Positions 53,376 to 62,274 are shown, counted from the stretch's first letter. The stretch: 64,000 nt of DNA from Halomicrobium katesii DSM 19301 (GCF_000379085.1 NZ_KB905378.1:1303312-1367311), one strand, 5' to 3'. Numbers and translations are program-made. The notes: generated from the letters alone by a model not told the origin.

Positions 53376-54608
53376 ATGACAGATCTCACCGCACTGTTGA
53401 CGAGTCTCCTCGGAGTGTTCGCCCTGGCGCTGGTCGTTCGGCTGCTCGTCCGAAACCGGGATCGCCTCGCATTCGCGAGCGTCCTCGTGGCCATCGGCGT
53501 CGCCGTCTCGGCGCTGGGGCTCTCCTTCGGTCTCGGACTGACGACCGATCTGATCCTGCTGGTGTTCCTGCCGACCATCATCTTCCACGGGACGACGACC
53601 CTCGACGTCCGTCGACTGTGGCGCAACGTCGGCCTGATCGCGGTCCTCACAGGTATCGGCTTACCGCTCTCGGTCGTCCTCCTCGGGGTCGTCGGAACGG
53701 TCGCGTTCGACTTTCCCCTGATCGTGGCACTGGTCTTCGCCGCGATCGTCCTCCCGACCGACCCCGCCGCGGTACTGTCCATCTTCGAGGAACTGGACGT
53801 CGCGGAGCGGCTCGCGATCACGATCGAGGGGGAGAGCCTCATGACCGACGGCGTCGCGGTCGTGATCTTCTCGACACTCATGGCCGCCTACGAGTCCTCC
53901 GGATCGGCAGCGTCGCTCGGCACGCCCGACGGACTGCTCGCTATCGCGGGCGATATCGCACTCGTCGGGGGCGGTGGTCTCGCGCTGGGGGGCGTCGTCG
54001 GATACCTCGCACACGTCGTGATGCGACGCCTCGAGGACGAGATGAGCGTCCTGCTGCTCACGGTCATCGTGGCGTACGGGAGCTTCCTGCTCGCCGAACA
54101 CACCCTCGATCTGAGCGGGATTCTCGCTGTCGTCGGCGCCGGGCTGTTGATGGGCGCACACGAAGAGACGCACCACAAAATGAGTACGAGTGAGTACCAC
54201 GTCCAGGAGCTCTGGACGATGGCGGCGTTTCTCGTCTCGACGATCCTCTACCTCCTCATCGGCGCCGAGGTCCGGATCGGGGCGTTTTTCGAGTACGCTG
54301 ACCTGGTGATCGGGGCCGCGGTGCTGGTGCTCGTCGCCCGTACAGTGACAATCTACCCACTGGTTTCGGGGACCAACCTCGCCAGTGGACGACCGGTCCC
54401 CGTGCGCTGCCAGCACGTCATGGTCTGGGGCGGCCTCCACACCGTCGTCCCCGTCGCACTGGCGCTGTCGCTCCCCGCGCAGTTCCCATTCCGAGAGAAA
54501 CTACAGGTGATGGTGTTCGGGGTGGCTATCATCAGTATCGTGGTTCAGGGACTACTGCTGCCGGGAGTACTGACTCGACTGGGAATCGGTGATGCGAACG
54601 GTGGCTGA
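53376..54608 (+). CDS. Cation:proton antiporter, NhaP/CPA1 type
   Basis: 410 residues with about 11-12 membrane helices. The CPA1 signatures are VLPTDPAAVLSIF and IEGESLMTDGVAVVIF, containing the exposed Asp/Glu and the Asp of the ion-binding site. It exchanges sodium or potassium for protons across the membrane. It starts 59 bases after the Rieske-TPP gene and ends 24 bases before the DUF1097 gene. Confidence 0.9.
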   Translation: MTDLTALLTSLLGVFALALVVRLLVRNRDRLAFASVLVAIGVAVSALGLSFGLGLTTDLILLVFLPTIIFHGTTTLDVRRLWRNVGLIAVLTGIGLPLSVVLLGVVGTVAFDFPLIVALVFAAIVLPTDPAAVLSIFEELDVAERLAITIEGESLMTDGVAVVIFSTLMAAYESSGSAASLGTPDGLLAIAGDIALVGGGGLALGGVVGYLAHVVMRRLEDEMSVLLLTVIVAYGSFLLAEHTLDLSGILAVVGAGLLMGAHEETHHKMSTSEYHVQELWTMAAFLVSTILYLLIGAEVRIGAFFEYADLVIGAAVLVLVARTVTIYPLVSGTNLASGRPVPVRCQHVMVWGGLHTVVPVALALSLPAQFPFREKLQVMVFGVAIISIVVQGLLLPGVLTRLGIGDANGG

Positions 54609-54632
54609 CGGTTACCCATAAAAATTCGAACG

Positions 54633-55151
54633 ATGACCAGGATCGCGTGGGACCGAATCACTGATCGGAACGAAACGGTAGCTCTAGCGGTCGTATTCGG
54701 ATTGGCTTCGGTTCCGTGGACGTACGTGTTCGTGGCCGGGTTACACATCCCGCTGTGGCCGTCGTTTATCGCGTCCGCGACGTTCTACGCCGCGGGTGGT
54801 GGCCTCAGTGGCCTCGTTCGGGGCTACGCGAGTAACCTCGCCGGCATCGTCTACGCCGTGCTGACGCTCGCGGTGGTGGATACCTACCTCGGCGGTGGGG
54901 TCGTTGCCCTCAGCGTCACCGTGGGTGCGTTCATGTTCCTCGCCAGTCTCCACGAGTTCGTTCCGCTGCTGTCGTTCACGCCGGGCGGATTCTTCGGCTA
55001 CGCGACGATGTTCAGCGTCCACGCTGCGAACGCGACTGCGTTCGGCCTGACTGGACTTCCGGGAGAGGCAGTCGCGGCCGTACTGTCGATGCTCCTCGGC
55101 GCGGTCATCGGATTTGTGACTGACGCAGTGAGCTCAGATCTCGCAGAATGA
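54633..55151 (+). CDS. DUF1097 membrane protein
   Basis: 172 residues with about five to six membrane helices. The glycine-rich loops LSGLVRGYASNLAGIVYA and FTPGGFFGYATMFSVHAANA fit the DUF1097 family (E. coli YcdZ is a member), whose function is unknown. It lies directly downstream of the NhaP-type antiporter, probably in the same transcript. Confidence 0.8.
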   Translation: MTRIAWDRITDRNETVALAVVFGLASVPWTYVFVAGLHIPLWPSFIASATFYAAGGGLSGLVRGYASNLAGIVYAVLTLAVVDTYLGGGVVALSVTVGAFMFLASLHEFVPLLSFTPGGFFGYATMFSVHAANATAFGLTGLPGEAVAAVLSMLLGAVIGFVTDAVSSDLAE

Positions 55152-55202
55152 CGAAGACGGCATTCCCTGTGAGCGTCGCACCCGTTCCGGGAGGGCTCTC
55201 GA

Positions 55203-56735
55203 TCACCGCGTCACGCGACGGGCCAGCGAGAAGACGAAGACAGCAGTCAGAAACGCGCCCGCGAGACCCTCCGACGCGGCGACGAACCTGCCGACGTCGC
55301 TGACCGGGTGGACGTCCCCGAGGCCGAGCGTCGCGAACGTCACGACGCTGAAGTAGAGGCCGTTCAACACGGCGTCGGCGCCGTGACTGACGTAGCTCAC
55401 GACCTCACCGCCGGTGCTGAGGCCGCCCGACGCCGGATAGACGAGCGCGCTGCCGCCCATGACGGCCAGCGACAGCGCGGCGGTCCGGCCCGGTCGCTCA
55501 CCGTATCCGGCGACCGCATCGAGAAACCCGTTCGTTATCCAGCGCACCGTCGCGTCGATGCGGTGTGTCGGGGAGTAGTCCGCCGATCCGGCGTGGGCGG
55601 CGTACCGTTGCCGCCGGTATCGCAGCTCCCGGACGAAGAACATCGACGCCGTCTCGCTGTCGCCGGCGTCCGACGCGCCCTGTTTCGCCTCCAGATACGT
55701 GTGTTCGAGCCCCTCGGTGGTATCGGGCTCGTCAGCACTACCGACGTACTCGTGGAGCAGCCAGCGGTTCGACCGCAACAGGTCTCGATAGGCCGCGAAG
55801 TGGAAGCCGTCGAACCGCGTTCGGTAGAACCGGTACCGGTCGAACGTCTCCGGTTCGCACTCGAGGTCGACGTCACCGACAGTAGCGTCGGTGAGGTCGT
55901 ACGTTGCGACGCCCGTGTCGGGTTGGCCGAGATCTCCGGCCGAGACAGTCGCGTCGCTGAGACGGATCTCGAGATCGGTCGCCGGATAGATTCGGAGACG
56001 TCCGAACGACCCCTCGGAGAGATCGATTCCCGTCACGCTCTCGTCGACACCGGTATCGTCGAAGGTCGCGTATTCGCCAGCGGCACCGACGAACTCGACG
56101 TCGTCTCGGAACGTCGTGGACACGAACTGCGCCGTTCCGAAGGAGACGTTCGGGAAGTGCGCCCGTCCCTCGACAGTGACGCTATCGAAGTTCAGCCACT
56201 CCCGGACGCTACCTTGGGCGAATTCCACGCTTCCGTCGAAACGAGTATCGCTGATTCGGAGGCTCCGCTCGAACGAGCCACGGCGAGCGCGAAGGCACGT
56301 CGCCGGTGCGGAGGGCCTCCCGAACTCCGTCCCCCTGACACCGACCTGCCGCCGGAAGACCGTCTCACTCACGTCCATGCTGCCGATGTCACACGCCTCG
56401 ATGGTCACCGGGTGGCCGACTACCGATTCCGAGAAGTCGAGCGTCCCGTCGACGGTCACCTCGCGGAACGTGACGTGGGCGACGTCGCTACCGTCGACGA
56501 CGAGCCGGGAGAGATCCAGCTCCGCCAGGTGAACGTCGACATACTCCTGCCGGGAGGGATCGTCCGCCTCGACATCCGCGAGGAACGCCGCCCGAAGCGA
56601 CGCCGACGTGACGTCGTCCCTCCGGCGCTCCGCCGGCGTGAGGTGGAACACGCATCGGTCCCGGTCCGTGGCTGTCGGACGCGGACACGACCGTTCGGAT
56701 CCGTCGGCTCCGTACCGATGGCTACACTGATTCAC
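55203..56735 (-). CDS. Pentapeptide-repeat-like protein fused to a two-helix potassium channel pore
   Basis: 510 residues, GTG start. The N-terminus has Cys/His residues (QCSHRYG...CPRPTATDRDRCVFH), then about 220 residues of beta-helix-like repeats (LDLSRLVVDGSDVAHVTFRE, VEFAQGSVREWLNFDSV), a helical linker, and a C-terminal ion channel: first helix AALSLAVMGGSALVYP, pore YFSVVTFATLGLGDVHP with the selectivity sequence TLGLGD, and a last helix. TVGYG-like filters that read T-x-G-x-G conduct potassium. Similar fusions occur in other haloarchaea. The N-terminal part may gate the pore. Confidence 0.82.
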   Translation of the reverse strand: MNQCSHRYGADGSERSCPRPTATDRDRCVFHLTPAERRRDDVTSASLRAAFLADVEADDPSRQEYVDVHLAELDLSRLVVDGSDVAHVTFREVTVDGTLDFSESVVGHPVTIEACDIGSMDVSETVFRRQVGVRGTEFGRPSAPATCLRARRGSFERSLRISDTRFDGSVEFAQGSVREWLNFDSVTVEGRAHFPNVSFGTAQFVSTTFRDDVEFVGAAGEYATFDDTGVDESVTGIDLSEGSFGRLRIYPATDLEIRLSDATVSAGDLGQPDTGVATYDLTDATVGDVDLECEPETFDRYRFYRTRFDGFHFAAYRDLLRSNRWLLHEYVGSADEPDTTEGLEHTYLEAKQGASDAGDSETASMFFVRELRYRRQRYAAHAGSADYSPTHRIDATVRWITNGFLDAVAGYGERPGRTAALSLAVMGGSALVYPASGGLSTGGEVVSYVSHGADAVLNGLYFSVVTFATLGLGDVHPVSDVGRFVAASEGLAGAFLTAVFVFSLARRVTR

Positions 56736-56818
56736 GGGGGGCGATCACCTCCGGGCGGGAACGTGGGTGTGGGGTCATCGGTGGTGTCTCTGGCAGCGCG
56801 TCTCCTTTCATAAAAATT

Positions 56819-57226
56819 TCAGTCGGTATCGACGCCGAGCGTCCCGACGCGAGGGACCGTGTCGACCGTCGGGAGTCCCGCGATCAGCGCCAGGGTCGCG
56901 CACAGCAGGCCGACGAGGCCGGCGACGAGCGGGACGCCGAGCGGACGTGCGGACAGGAGCTCTCCGAGGCTCAACGCGAGTCCGAAGAAGCCGAGGTAAC
57001 TGCCGAGGACGAACAGGGGTACCGCGCCGAACGGACCGTCGCGGTACGCGTAGATCCCACCGAGGATCCCGACGGCCGGGAGCACGAGAAAGTACAGCGC
57101 GGCTTCGGGACTCGCCGTCGCGGTTTCGAACGCGCTCGCCGGGGTTCGATAGACCGCGAGGAGGACGATCGCATATCCGACGACGAGCACGACGCCGCCC
57201 CTCTCCGTGCGGCCGAGGTCACTCAT
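56819..57226 (-). CDS. Membrane protein, four helices (135 aa)
   Basis: Hydrophobic segments GVVLVVGYAIVLLAVY, ALYFLVLPAVGILGGIYAY, VPLFVLGSYLGFFGLALSL and LVAGLVGLLCATLALIAGL. No family was recognised. The ATG at 57226 (MSDLGRTERGG) starts directly before the first helix; open codons further upstream look non-coding. Confidence 0.65.
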   Translation of the reverse strand: MSDLGRTERGGVVLVVGYAIVLLAVYRTPASAFETATASPEAALYFLVLPAVGILGGIYAYRDGPFGAVPLFVLGSYLGFFGLALSLGELLSARPLGVPLVAGLVGLLCATLALIAGLPTVDTVPRVGTLGVDTD

Positions 57227-57297
57227 GGGCGACACGCTCCGGCGTTCGGTTTCGGAGTGGGGGAGTTCGGTATCATCGCCGGGGCCTCCGTACGTGG

Positions 57298-57702
57298 TCA
57301 CTCCTGTGCGCGCTGCATCTCGTAGCTCAGCCGGTGGGGCATGACGCTCAGCGCGCGGACGATCGCCGCCAGAGCGACGAAAATGCCGACCAGAACGTGG
57401 GCGACGCCGCCGAGCTTGAGCCACATCAGCGTCGACGGCCACTTGTGGATCTGGGTTAGGGCCCCGTTGACCTCGGCACCGCGGGTCCCACCGCTGCCGC
57501 CGGCGAGGCTCGTGTCCGCGTAGGTGCTGAAGAAGCTATCGAGCAGCGGATGGAACTCCGTCAGCTCGAAGAACAGCGCGGCGCCGACGAGCAGGTAGCC
57601 GACGACGGCGAACAGTGCACCGATTTTGAGCATCTTCTTGATCGAACTGACAGTCGATTCCACTTCGTCGATGGACAGGCGGTCCGGGTAGTCGGATGCC
57701 AT
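57298..57702 (-). CDS. Membrane protein, two to three helices (134 aa)
   Basis: An amphipathic N-terminus (DEVESTVSSIKKMLKIG) is followed by helix ALFAVVGYLLVGAALFFEL, a soluble loop of about 35 residues and helix VAHVLVGIFVALAAIVRAL, with a basic C-terminal tail. It is not assigned. It is on the same strand as, and 71 bases upstream of, the four-helix membrane protein, so they may be expressed together. Confidence 0.65.
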   Translation of the reverse strand: MASDYPDRLSIDEVESTVSSIKKMLKIGALFAVVGYLLVGAALFFELTEFHPLLDSFFSTYADTSLAGGSGGTRGAEVNGALTQIHKWPSTLMWLKLGGVAHVLVGIFVALAAIVRALSVMPHRLSYEMQRAQE

Positions 57703-57847
57703 GCCGTACTGTCTCTCCCGTCGGAATATGACGACTCTTCGGGTGTTGAAGCGGATTGCACGCCCGACCGAACTTTCTACCCTCGGGGAGAAATTACGTT
57801 CGCGTGGTCGGAACAGTGTGTTATCGAAGCTGTGACGACGCGACTCG

Positions 57848-57927
57848 TACGGATTATTGTCGCCGTTTGCCCGGTCGACCGCACGATGGCGTGCGGTCGA
57901 TCCGGGACAGATCTACAATAATCCGTA
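57848..57927. repeat. 80-base nested palindrome
   Basis: Outer arms TACGGATTATTGT (57848-57860) and its exact complement (57915-57927) enclose a second perfect pair TCGACCGCAC / GTGCGGTCGA (57875-57884 and 57891-57900) with a six-base loop. It lies in the 381-base gap upstream of the Rieske-glutamate synthase gene. It could fold as a long hairpin or cruciform; the rest of the gap shows no gene. Confidence 0.85.
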
Positions 57928-58083
57928 TCACGCGGAGTGTCGGAGCGTCCCTCGAGACACACCGATCCGATCCATCGAAACGAGACTGATCATGATCTCA
58001 TCCGGAGCGTCCGACACACGAGGACACCGCAGCGGAACAGGGCGACGGACGGCACCGACGAATCCGGTCCGGGCGGGGATTCG

Positions 58084-58820
58084 ATGACCCCGACACGTCC
58101 GACAGACGCCGAGACGCCGCACGCGGTCGCCACCTGGAGCGACCTCCCCGATCGCGAACCTACCCACGCCAGGGTCGAGGGCGTCGACCTCGTCGTCGTC
58201 CGGTACGACGGCGAGGTGTCGGTCCTGTACGGGCGGTGTCTCCACCGCGGCGTCCTCCTCGGGGACGGCCACGTCGAGGGGGACGACATCATCTGTGGCG
58301 TCCACGGCTGGGATTACAGAGTCGACTCCGGCATAAGCGAGTACGACAACTCGGAGGTCCTCGAGACGTTCACCGCCTGGGTCGACGCGGAGGAAGACGC
58401 CGTCTACGTCGACGCAGCGGAGGTGGCGGCGTGGGCCGACGACAATCCCCAACCGTACGGTTCCCCCGAGAGCGGCGACGGGGGCGACGGGGCGATGCAG
58501 GGGTCGGCCAACGACATCGACGGCGGGGCCGTCGACCCCGAGTTCTACGGCGAGCCCGACTACGAGAAGGAACCGCACGCGCACTACATCCAGAAACTCG
58601 CACAGCAGGGGCCGGAGGGAATCGGCGAACACGGGAGCATCTCCGCGATGGGCGTTCCACGTACGGAGCTGCCGTCGTGGGACGACCTGCAGATCCTCAC
58701 GGCCCAGCTCGCCCGAACACCGCTCGACGACGAGGCGCCCGTCGACACGGAACTGGTGACCGGGCCGAACGCGGAGAATCCACTCCGACTGGACATCCCA
58801 ATCTCAGTCGATCACATCGG
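58084..58820 (+). pseudogene. Rieske-glutamate synthase-like protein, truncated by an insertion element
   Basis: About 245 host-encoded residues. The Rieske domain has LYGRCLHRGVLLGDG and IICGVHGWDY (CxH...CxxH). After an acidic Gly/Asp linker the FMN-binding glutamate-synthase-like domain begins (SWDDLQILTAQLARTPLDD, NPLRLDIPISVDH) but stops within its first strand where the insertion element starts. The missing catalytic core is not found after the element, so part of the gene was deleted. The frame runs on 26 codons into the element. Confidence 0.8.
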
Positions 58821-60114
58821 GTTAGAGGAAGTGTCTGCTTGGATGCGGTGTGAAGCCTACCCAAGCAGACAGCGAGATAGAGGAAGAGCACCTGCTTAAT
58901 TTTGTCGTTAACAGCCTCGACGAGGAGCTTGCGTTAGATCTCGGCGAAGACGTTGAGGTCACGACGGAGACGTTGTACGAGGTCCTCGCCGGCGCCAGCG
59001 CCGGCGGGACCTCGATCAACCACGTCTGCGAAACGACCGACGACTCGCCGCACGCCAATACCGTCCGTGGATATCTCACCGATCAGTTCGACCTTGACTC
59101 TGTTGAGGCGGTCGGAGACACGCTCCTGCAACGGGATGCTCTTGAAACACTGCCGGATCGATCGGTGGAGGTCGTCGCCGACCTCCACCTCGATCCCTAC
59201 TACGGCGACGAAGATGAGACAGAGGCGTTGTACTCGTCTCAAGCGAAACGCGGAATAACGACGTTTCACGCCTATGCAACGCTCTATGCGCGGGTACGCA
59301 ACAAACGGTACACGCTGGCGGTTCGCCAGCTGGTCGCTGGCGACACCACCAGCGATGTCCTCGCCGAGTTTCTCGAACTCCTCGACGGCCTTGACCTCGG
59401 CGTCAAGGCCGTCTACCTGGATCGCGGATTCTACAATAGCACCTGTCTCAGCCTGCTGTACGCGCACAACTACGCTTTCGCCATGCCGATTGTCAAGTGG
59501 GGTGAGACGATTCAGAACGAACTTAGCAGCGGCTGGAGCCGCGAGATCGAACACGATCTCGCCGGCAAGGTGACGTTCCCTGTGTTCATCGACTGCGTCT
59601 ACCAGCAAGGACGATACGACGAACACGGGGTGGCGCGTCACGGCTACGCCGCTGACGCGCCGTTTATCGACACACCACGAGATGCACGAGAGCACTACAG
59701 CAAGCGCTTCGGCATCGAATCGAGCTACCGATTAGCCAAGCAGAGCCTCGCGTTCACCAGTTCTGAGGATGCTGGTCTGCGACTGGTGATGTTTGTGGTG
59801 AGCCTGCTGCTCCAGAACAGCTGGCGGTATCTCCACTGGAGGTACGTGGCGGCGCCCCGCCGCGGGGGGCGCCGCCTCTGGCAGTGGTCATTCACGGAAT
59901 TCTGTGAGATGGTGCTGCGAGCAGCCTGGACAGCGCTCGGTGTGCGCAGGACAGTTCCAGCAAACCAACCACTCGACGACCGGTTCTTCCGGTAGCTGTC
60001 CGCCGATCAGGACAGTGGTCGTGAGTGGCAACACCGTCGCGTCGGCGGCGATTTGCCGCCGACAGCGACTCCGAATTACCGAGACTCTCCGTCTGTGTCA
60101 TTTTGAGAACTAAC
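58821..60114 (+). mobile_element. ISH3-type insertion sequence (approximate limits)
   Basis: The limits are set at GTTAG (58821) and its complement CTAAC (60110-60114), the only matching bases found at the two ends, so they are approximate. The interior holds one transposase gene. No target-site duplication was seen: 5-base flanks are ATCGG on the left and TACGC on the right. Absence of a duplication fits a deletion that removed the rest of the glutamate synthase gene on the right side. Confidence 0.5.
58850..59995 (+). CDS. ISH3-family transposase
   Basis: 381 residues, GTG start. Family-typical blocks are SLDEELALDLGEDVEVTTET, VEVVADLHLDPYYGDED (first catalytic Asp), GVKAVYLDRGFYNSTCLSLL (second Asp) and HYSKRFGIESSYRLAKQSLA (Glu of the DDE triad). 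The frame is intact and close to the usual family length of about 390, so this copy may be active. Confidence 0.87.
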   Translation: MKPTQADSEIEEEHLLNFVVNSLDEELALDLGEDVEVTTETLYEVLAGASAGGTSINHVCETTDDSPHANTVRGYLTDQFDLDSVEAVGDTLLQRDALETLPDRSVEVVADLHLDPYYGDEDETEALYSSQAKRGITTFHAYATLYARVRNKRYTLAVRQLVAGDTTSDVLAEFLELLDGLDLGVKAVYLDRGFYNSTCLSLLYAHNYAFAMPIVKWGETIQNELSSGWSREIEHDLAGKVTFPVFIDCVYQQGRYDEHGVARHGYAADAPFIDTPRDAREHYSKRFGIESSYRLAKQSLAFTSSEDAGLRLVMFVVSLLLQNSWRYLHWRYVAAPRRGGRRLWQWSFTEFCEMVLRAAWTALGVRRTVPANQPLDDRFFR

Positions 60115-60188
60115 TACGCATCGAAAACGCAGATTCACGCTCTAATGGAGCGATTAGAGAGTTCTTGATGTGATCGACTGAAACTGGA
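59996..60188. other. Junction between the insertion sequence and the toxin cassette
   Basis: The end of the ISH3-type element plus about 75 bases of AT-richer sequence before the toxin ATG. An in-frame TGA at 60171-60173 closes the toxin frame upstream. Confidence 0.5.
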
Positions 60189-61304
60189 ATGCCTGACGGT
60201 GTGGTCACCAGCGGTTACAACGACAACCCTGGCTACCTGATCGGCTGGATTGGCCTATCAGTAGTCCCCGTGATCGACATTCCGGCGGACCTCCGTGACG
60301 CCGCACAGAACACCGGACAGGGAGATTACGGGGACGCAGCTCTCGACGCTGTCAGTCTCGCTCCCTTCTTGGCATCTGACGCACCGAAGGCTATCAAAAT
60401 CAGTACCAAATGGGTCAAAGTCAACCCGGGTAAATCCGACGAGGCGTATGCAGCACTCCGGAAGTCGGGACTGACCAAGAATCTCAAATTGGATGATCGG
60501 GTCAAAATCGCATCGGCCTTCAAGCAATATGACGCAGCGATCATCCGGATCAGTGAGGATGTTGGCAAAAAAAGGGCCGGTACGAAACTCGCCAAAAGAC
60601 TTGATAAGCCAACAGCAAAGCGCCTCGCAACCTACGAAGGCCCCTATGCGACTGACATCAAACGCTCAGTAGTTGGCTTCTACGCAGAAGGTTCTGGTGG
60701 AGACGACTTCGTACGATACATGACCATTGCGAAAGTGAAAACATTCACGTCTGATCTTAAATATCTAGAAAAAACCCAGATTAACTACAGAGGTGCTGCA
60801 CAAAGCTTTGCAAGTCAAACCAAATACCGAAGCCCAAGTGCATGGAACCCTGCGAAAGGAGCGTTACTTGAAACTCGGATCGGAGCCAAACTGTCGAAAA
60901 ATGGTGAAGAAGTTTCGGCGATCGGCAAGGCTACCAAATTACCACGATGGTCAAAACTAAGTGAGGCTAAAAAACAACGGGTCATAGAGAACAGTCCAGA
61001 CGGGGCTTCAAAAGAGGACATAGCGGGTGCGCTAAATGGTGGACAATTAGAACTAGACGTGATAGCAAACGGCAGATATATCGAAGCCAAAAATAAACCG
61101 AGCGGCCTGGAACCTGATAAAATCAGAACTAAATTTATCAGATACCGGGCCGCGCAGGCACTCAGGAAGGCTCCTGAGGGGGATATGGTGATTCGGGTAA
61201 GTAAAAAAGCGGACGAAAATAACGCAATTCCCCCAAAGTTGAAAAAATACGTCGAAAATACGGAGGGCATCCGAATAGGGGATCCCGTAAGTGTAACTGG
61301 ATAG
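60189..61304 (+). CDS. Polymorphic-toxin C-terminal cassette with PD-(D/E)XK-like nuclease
   Basis: 371 residues without signal peptide. Residues ~1-65 (YLIGWIGLSVVPVIDIPADLRDAAQNTGQGDYGDAALDAVS...) look like the pre-toxin linker found just before the toxic domain of large secreted toxins. The middle is Lys-rich and helical. The C-terminal ~150 residues contain E228 in LLETRIG, D290 in LELDVI and the ExK pair E299/K301 in YIEAKNK, the spacing of a PD-(D/E)XK nuclease. The protein is basic and AT-rich in codon use, unlike core genes. With an ISH3 element directly upstream and no N-terminal delivery region, it is either the tail of a broken toxin gene or an orphan toxin cassette. The target nucleic acid is unknown. 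Confidence 0.65.
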   Translation: MPDGVVTSGYNDNPGYLIGWIGLSVVPVIDIPADLRDAAQNTGQGDYGDAALDAVSLAPFLASDAPKAIKISTKWVKVNPGKSDEAYAALRKSGLTKNLKLDDRVKIASAFKQYDAAIIRISEDVGKKRAGTKLAKRLDKPTAKRLATYEGPYATDIKRSVVGFYAEGSGGDDFVRYMTIAKVKTFTSDLKYLEKTQINYRGAAQSFASQTKYRSPSAWNPAKGALLETRIGAKLSKNGEEVSAIGKATKLPRWSKLSEAKKQRVIENSPDGASKEDIAGALNGGQLELDVIANGRYIEAKNKPSGLEPDKIRTKFIRYRAAQALRKAPEGDMVIRVSKKADENNAIPPKLKKYVENTEGIRIGDPVSVTG

Positions 61305-61355
61305 ACCCTCATACTCAGTTAACAAGCAGCGATACGGGATACACTCAGAAGTAAA

Positions 61356-62006
61356 ATGTCAAAGATAATTCACATAACAAAAGGTCAACCGGTAGAAGAG
61401 ATTCACCAGAGGCTGCTATCATACATTGATAGTAGCGATCAGTACACGCTCCAAAATAATGGCGAAAATGCGTTCGGAGAAAAGCGTATAAATGTTAAGA
61501 AAGATGCTCTCAGGTTTAAAATCGTCATCTCAGAGGGGACAGGGCATGAATACCCGGAAGGAACAATCGTCCGGATATTTGCGCCGTACGATACTTTTGA
61601 GCCTGAAACTGTAGTAGACGCAACGAAGGCCTACGATGCACTCATCAAGACGGCAAAGGAAACGTACGCAGAAATCGAGACCGCCGTAAAGGCGTCGTAC
61701 GGTATTGAAGAACACCAGCCGATGCATCACCCAGTGTCAGCAGACGACTTGCCGCCCTCAGATCGAAAGTTCCTGACTTGGCTGGATATCTTCCCGCCAG
61801 AGGAGGTGGAGACCATCGGTGAACAGCGTCTGTTGACTGCACCAGCCGACGTAAGTGAGCAACTACCAGACGGGAGTATCATTCTCGTCTCGAAGCACAT
61901 GCCAGACCACCCAGAGCCACTTGACGACATCGCAGACCACGTCGGGATCCGTTCCTGGCAAGACTACCCGGAAGAACGCGTCTCTGAGACGAATTTCGAA
62001 CGCTAA
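61356..62006 (+). CDS. Putative immunity protein to the upstream nuclease
   Basis: 216 residues, acidic and soluble, ATG 51 bases after the toxin stop, same strand and same AT-rich codon use. No known domain was recognised. Residues 1-100 contain strands and helices (ETVVDATKAYDALIKTAKET); the last ~40 residues (GSIILVSKHMPDHP...DDIADHVGIRSWQ) are echoed by the short gene that follows. Position directly after a toxin domain is the classical place for an immunity gene; the role is inferred from this. Confidence 0.6.
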   Translation: MSKIIHITKGQPVEEIHQRLLSYIDSSDQYTLQNNGENAFGEKRINVKKDALRFKIVISEGTGHEYPEGTIVRIFAPYDTFEPETVVDATKAYDALIKTAKETYAEIETAVKASYGIEEHQPMHHPVSADDLPPSDRKFLTWLDIFPPEEVETIGEQRLLTAPADVSEQLPDGSIILVSKHMPDHPEPLDDIADHVGIRSWQDYPEERVSETNFER

Positions 62007-62025
62007 GTGCCGAAACCGGCGGTTG

Positions 62026-62175
62026 ATGGCAATGTCGTGGTTGATCGATCTCGTTCTCGACAACGGGTGTTTTTTGATCGTCTCGAACCATCCGCTTTCC
62101 GACGACCTCATTGAGGAAATCACAGATCACATCGGAATTCAGTTCTGGGGAGAAGACCAGGAGTTCGTGCCGTAG
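62026..62175 (+). CDS. Remnant of a second immunity gene (49 aa)
   Basis: MAMSWLIDLVLDNGCFLIVS followed by NHPLSDDLIEEITDHIGIQF and a short acidic end. The segment GCFLIVSNHPLSDDLIEEITDHIGIQFW lines up with GSIILVSKHMPDHPEPLDDIADHVGIRSW at the end of the preceding protein, so this is a homologous 3' fragment. It may be a pseudogene left by recombination of immunity cassettes, or a short functional variant. Confidence 0.5.
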   Translation: MAMSWLIDLVLDNGCFLIVSNHPLSDDLIEEITDHIGIQFWGEDQEFVP

Positions 62176-62274
62176 CCAGCCCCCGAACGAACTGATATGC
62201 GGACATATAACCGTTCTACTGTTGCTTTTGCTTGAGAATGGTGATACCAACCTTCGCCTGCCATTTGTCTTTAG

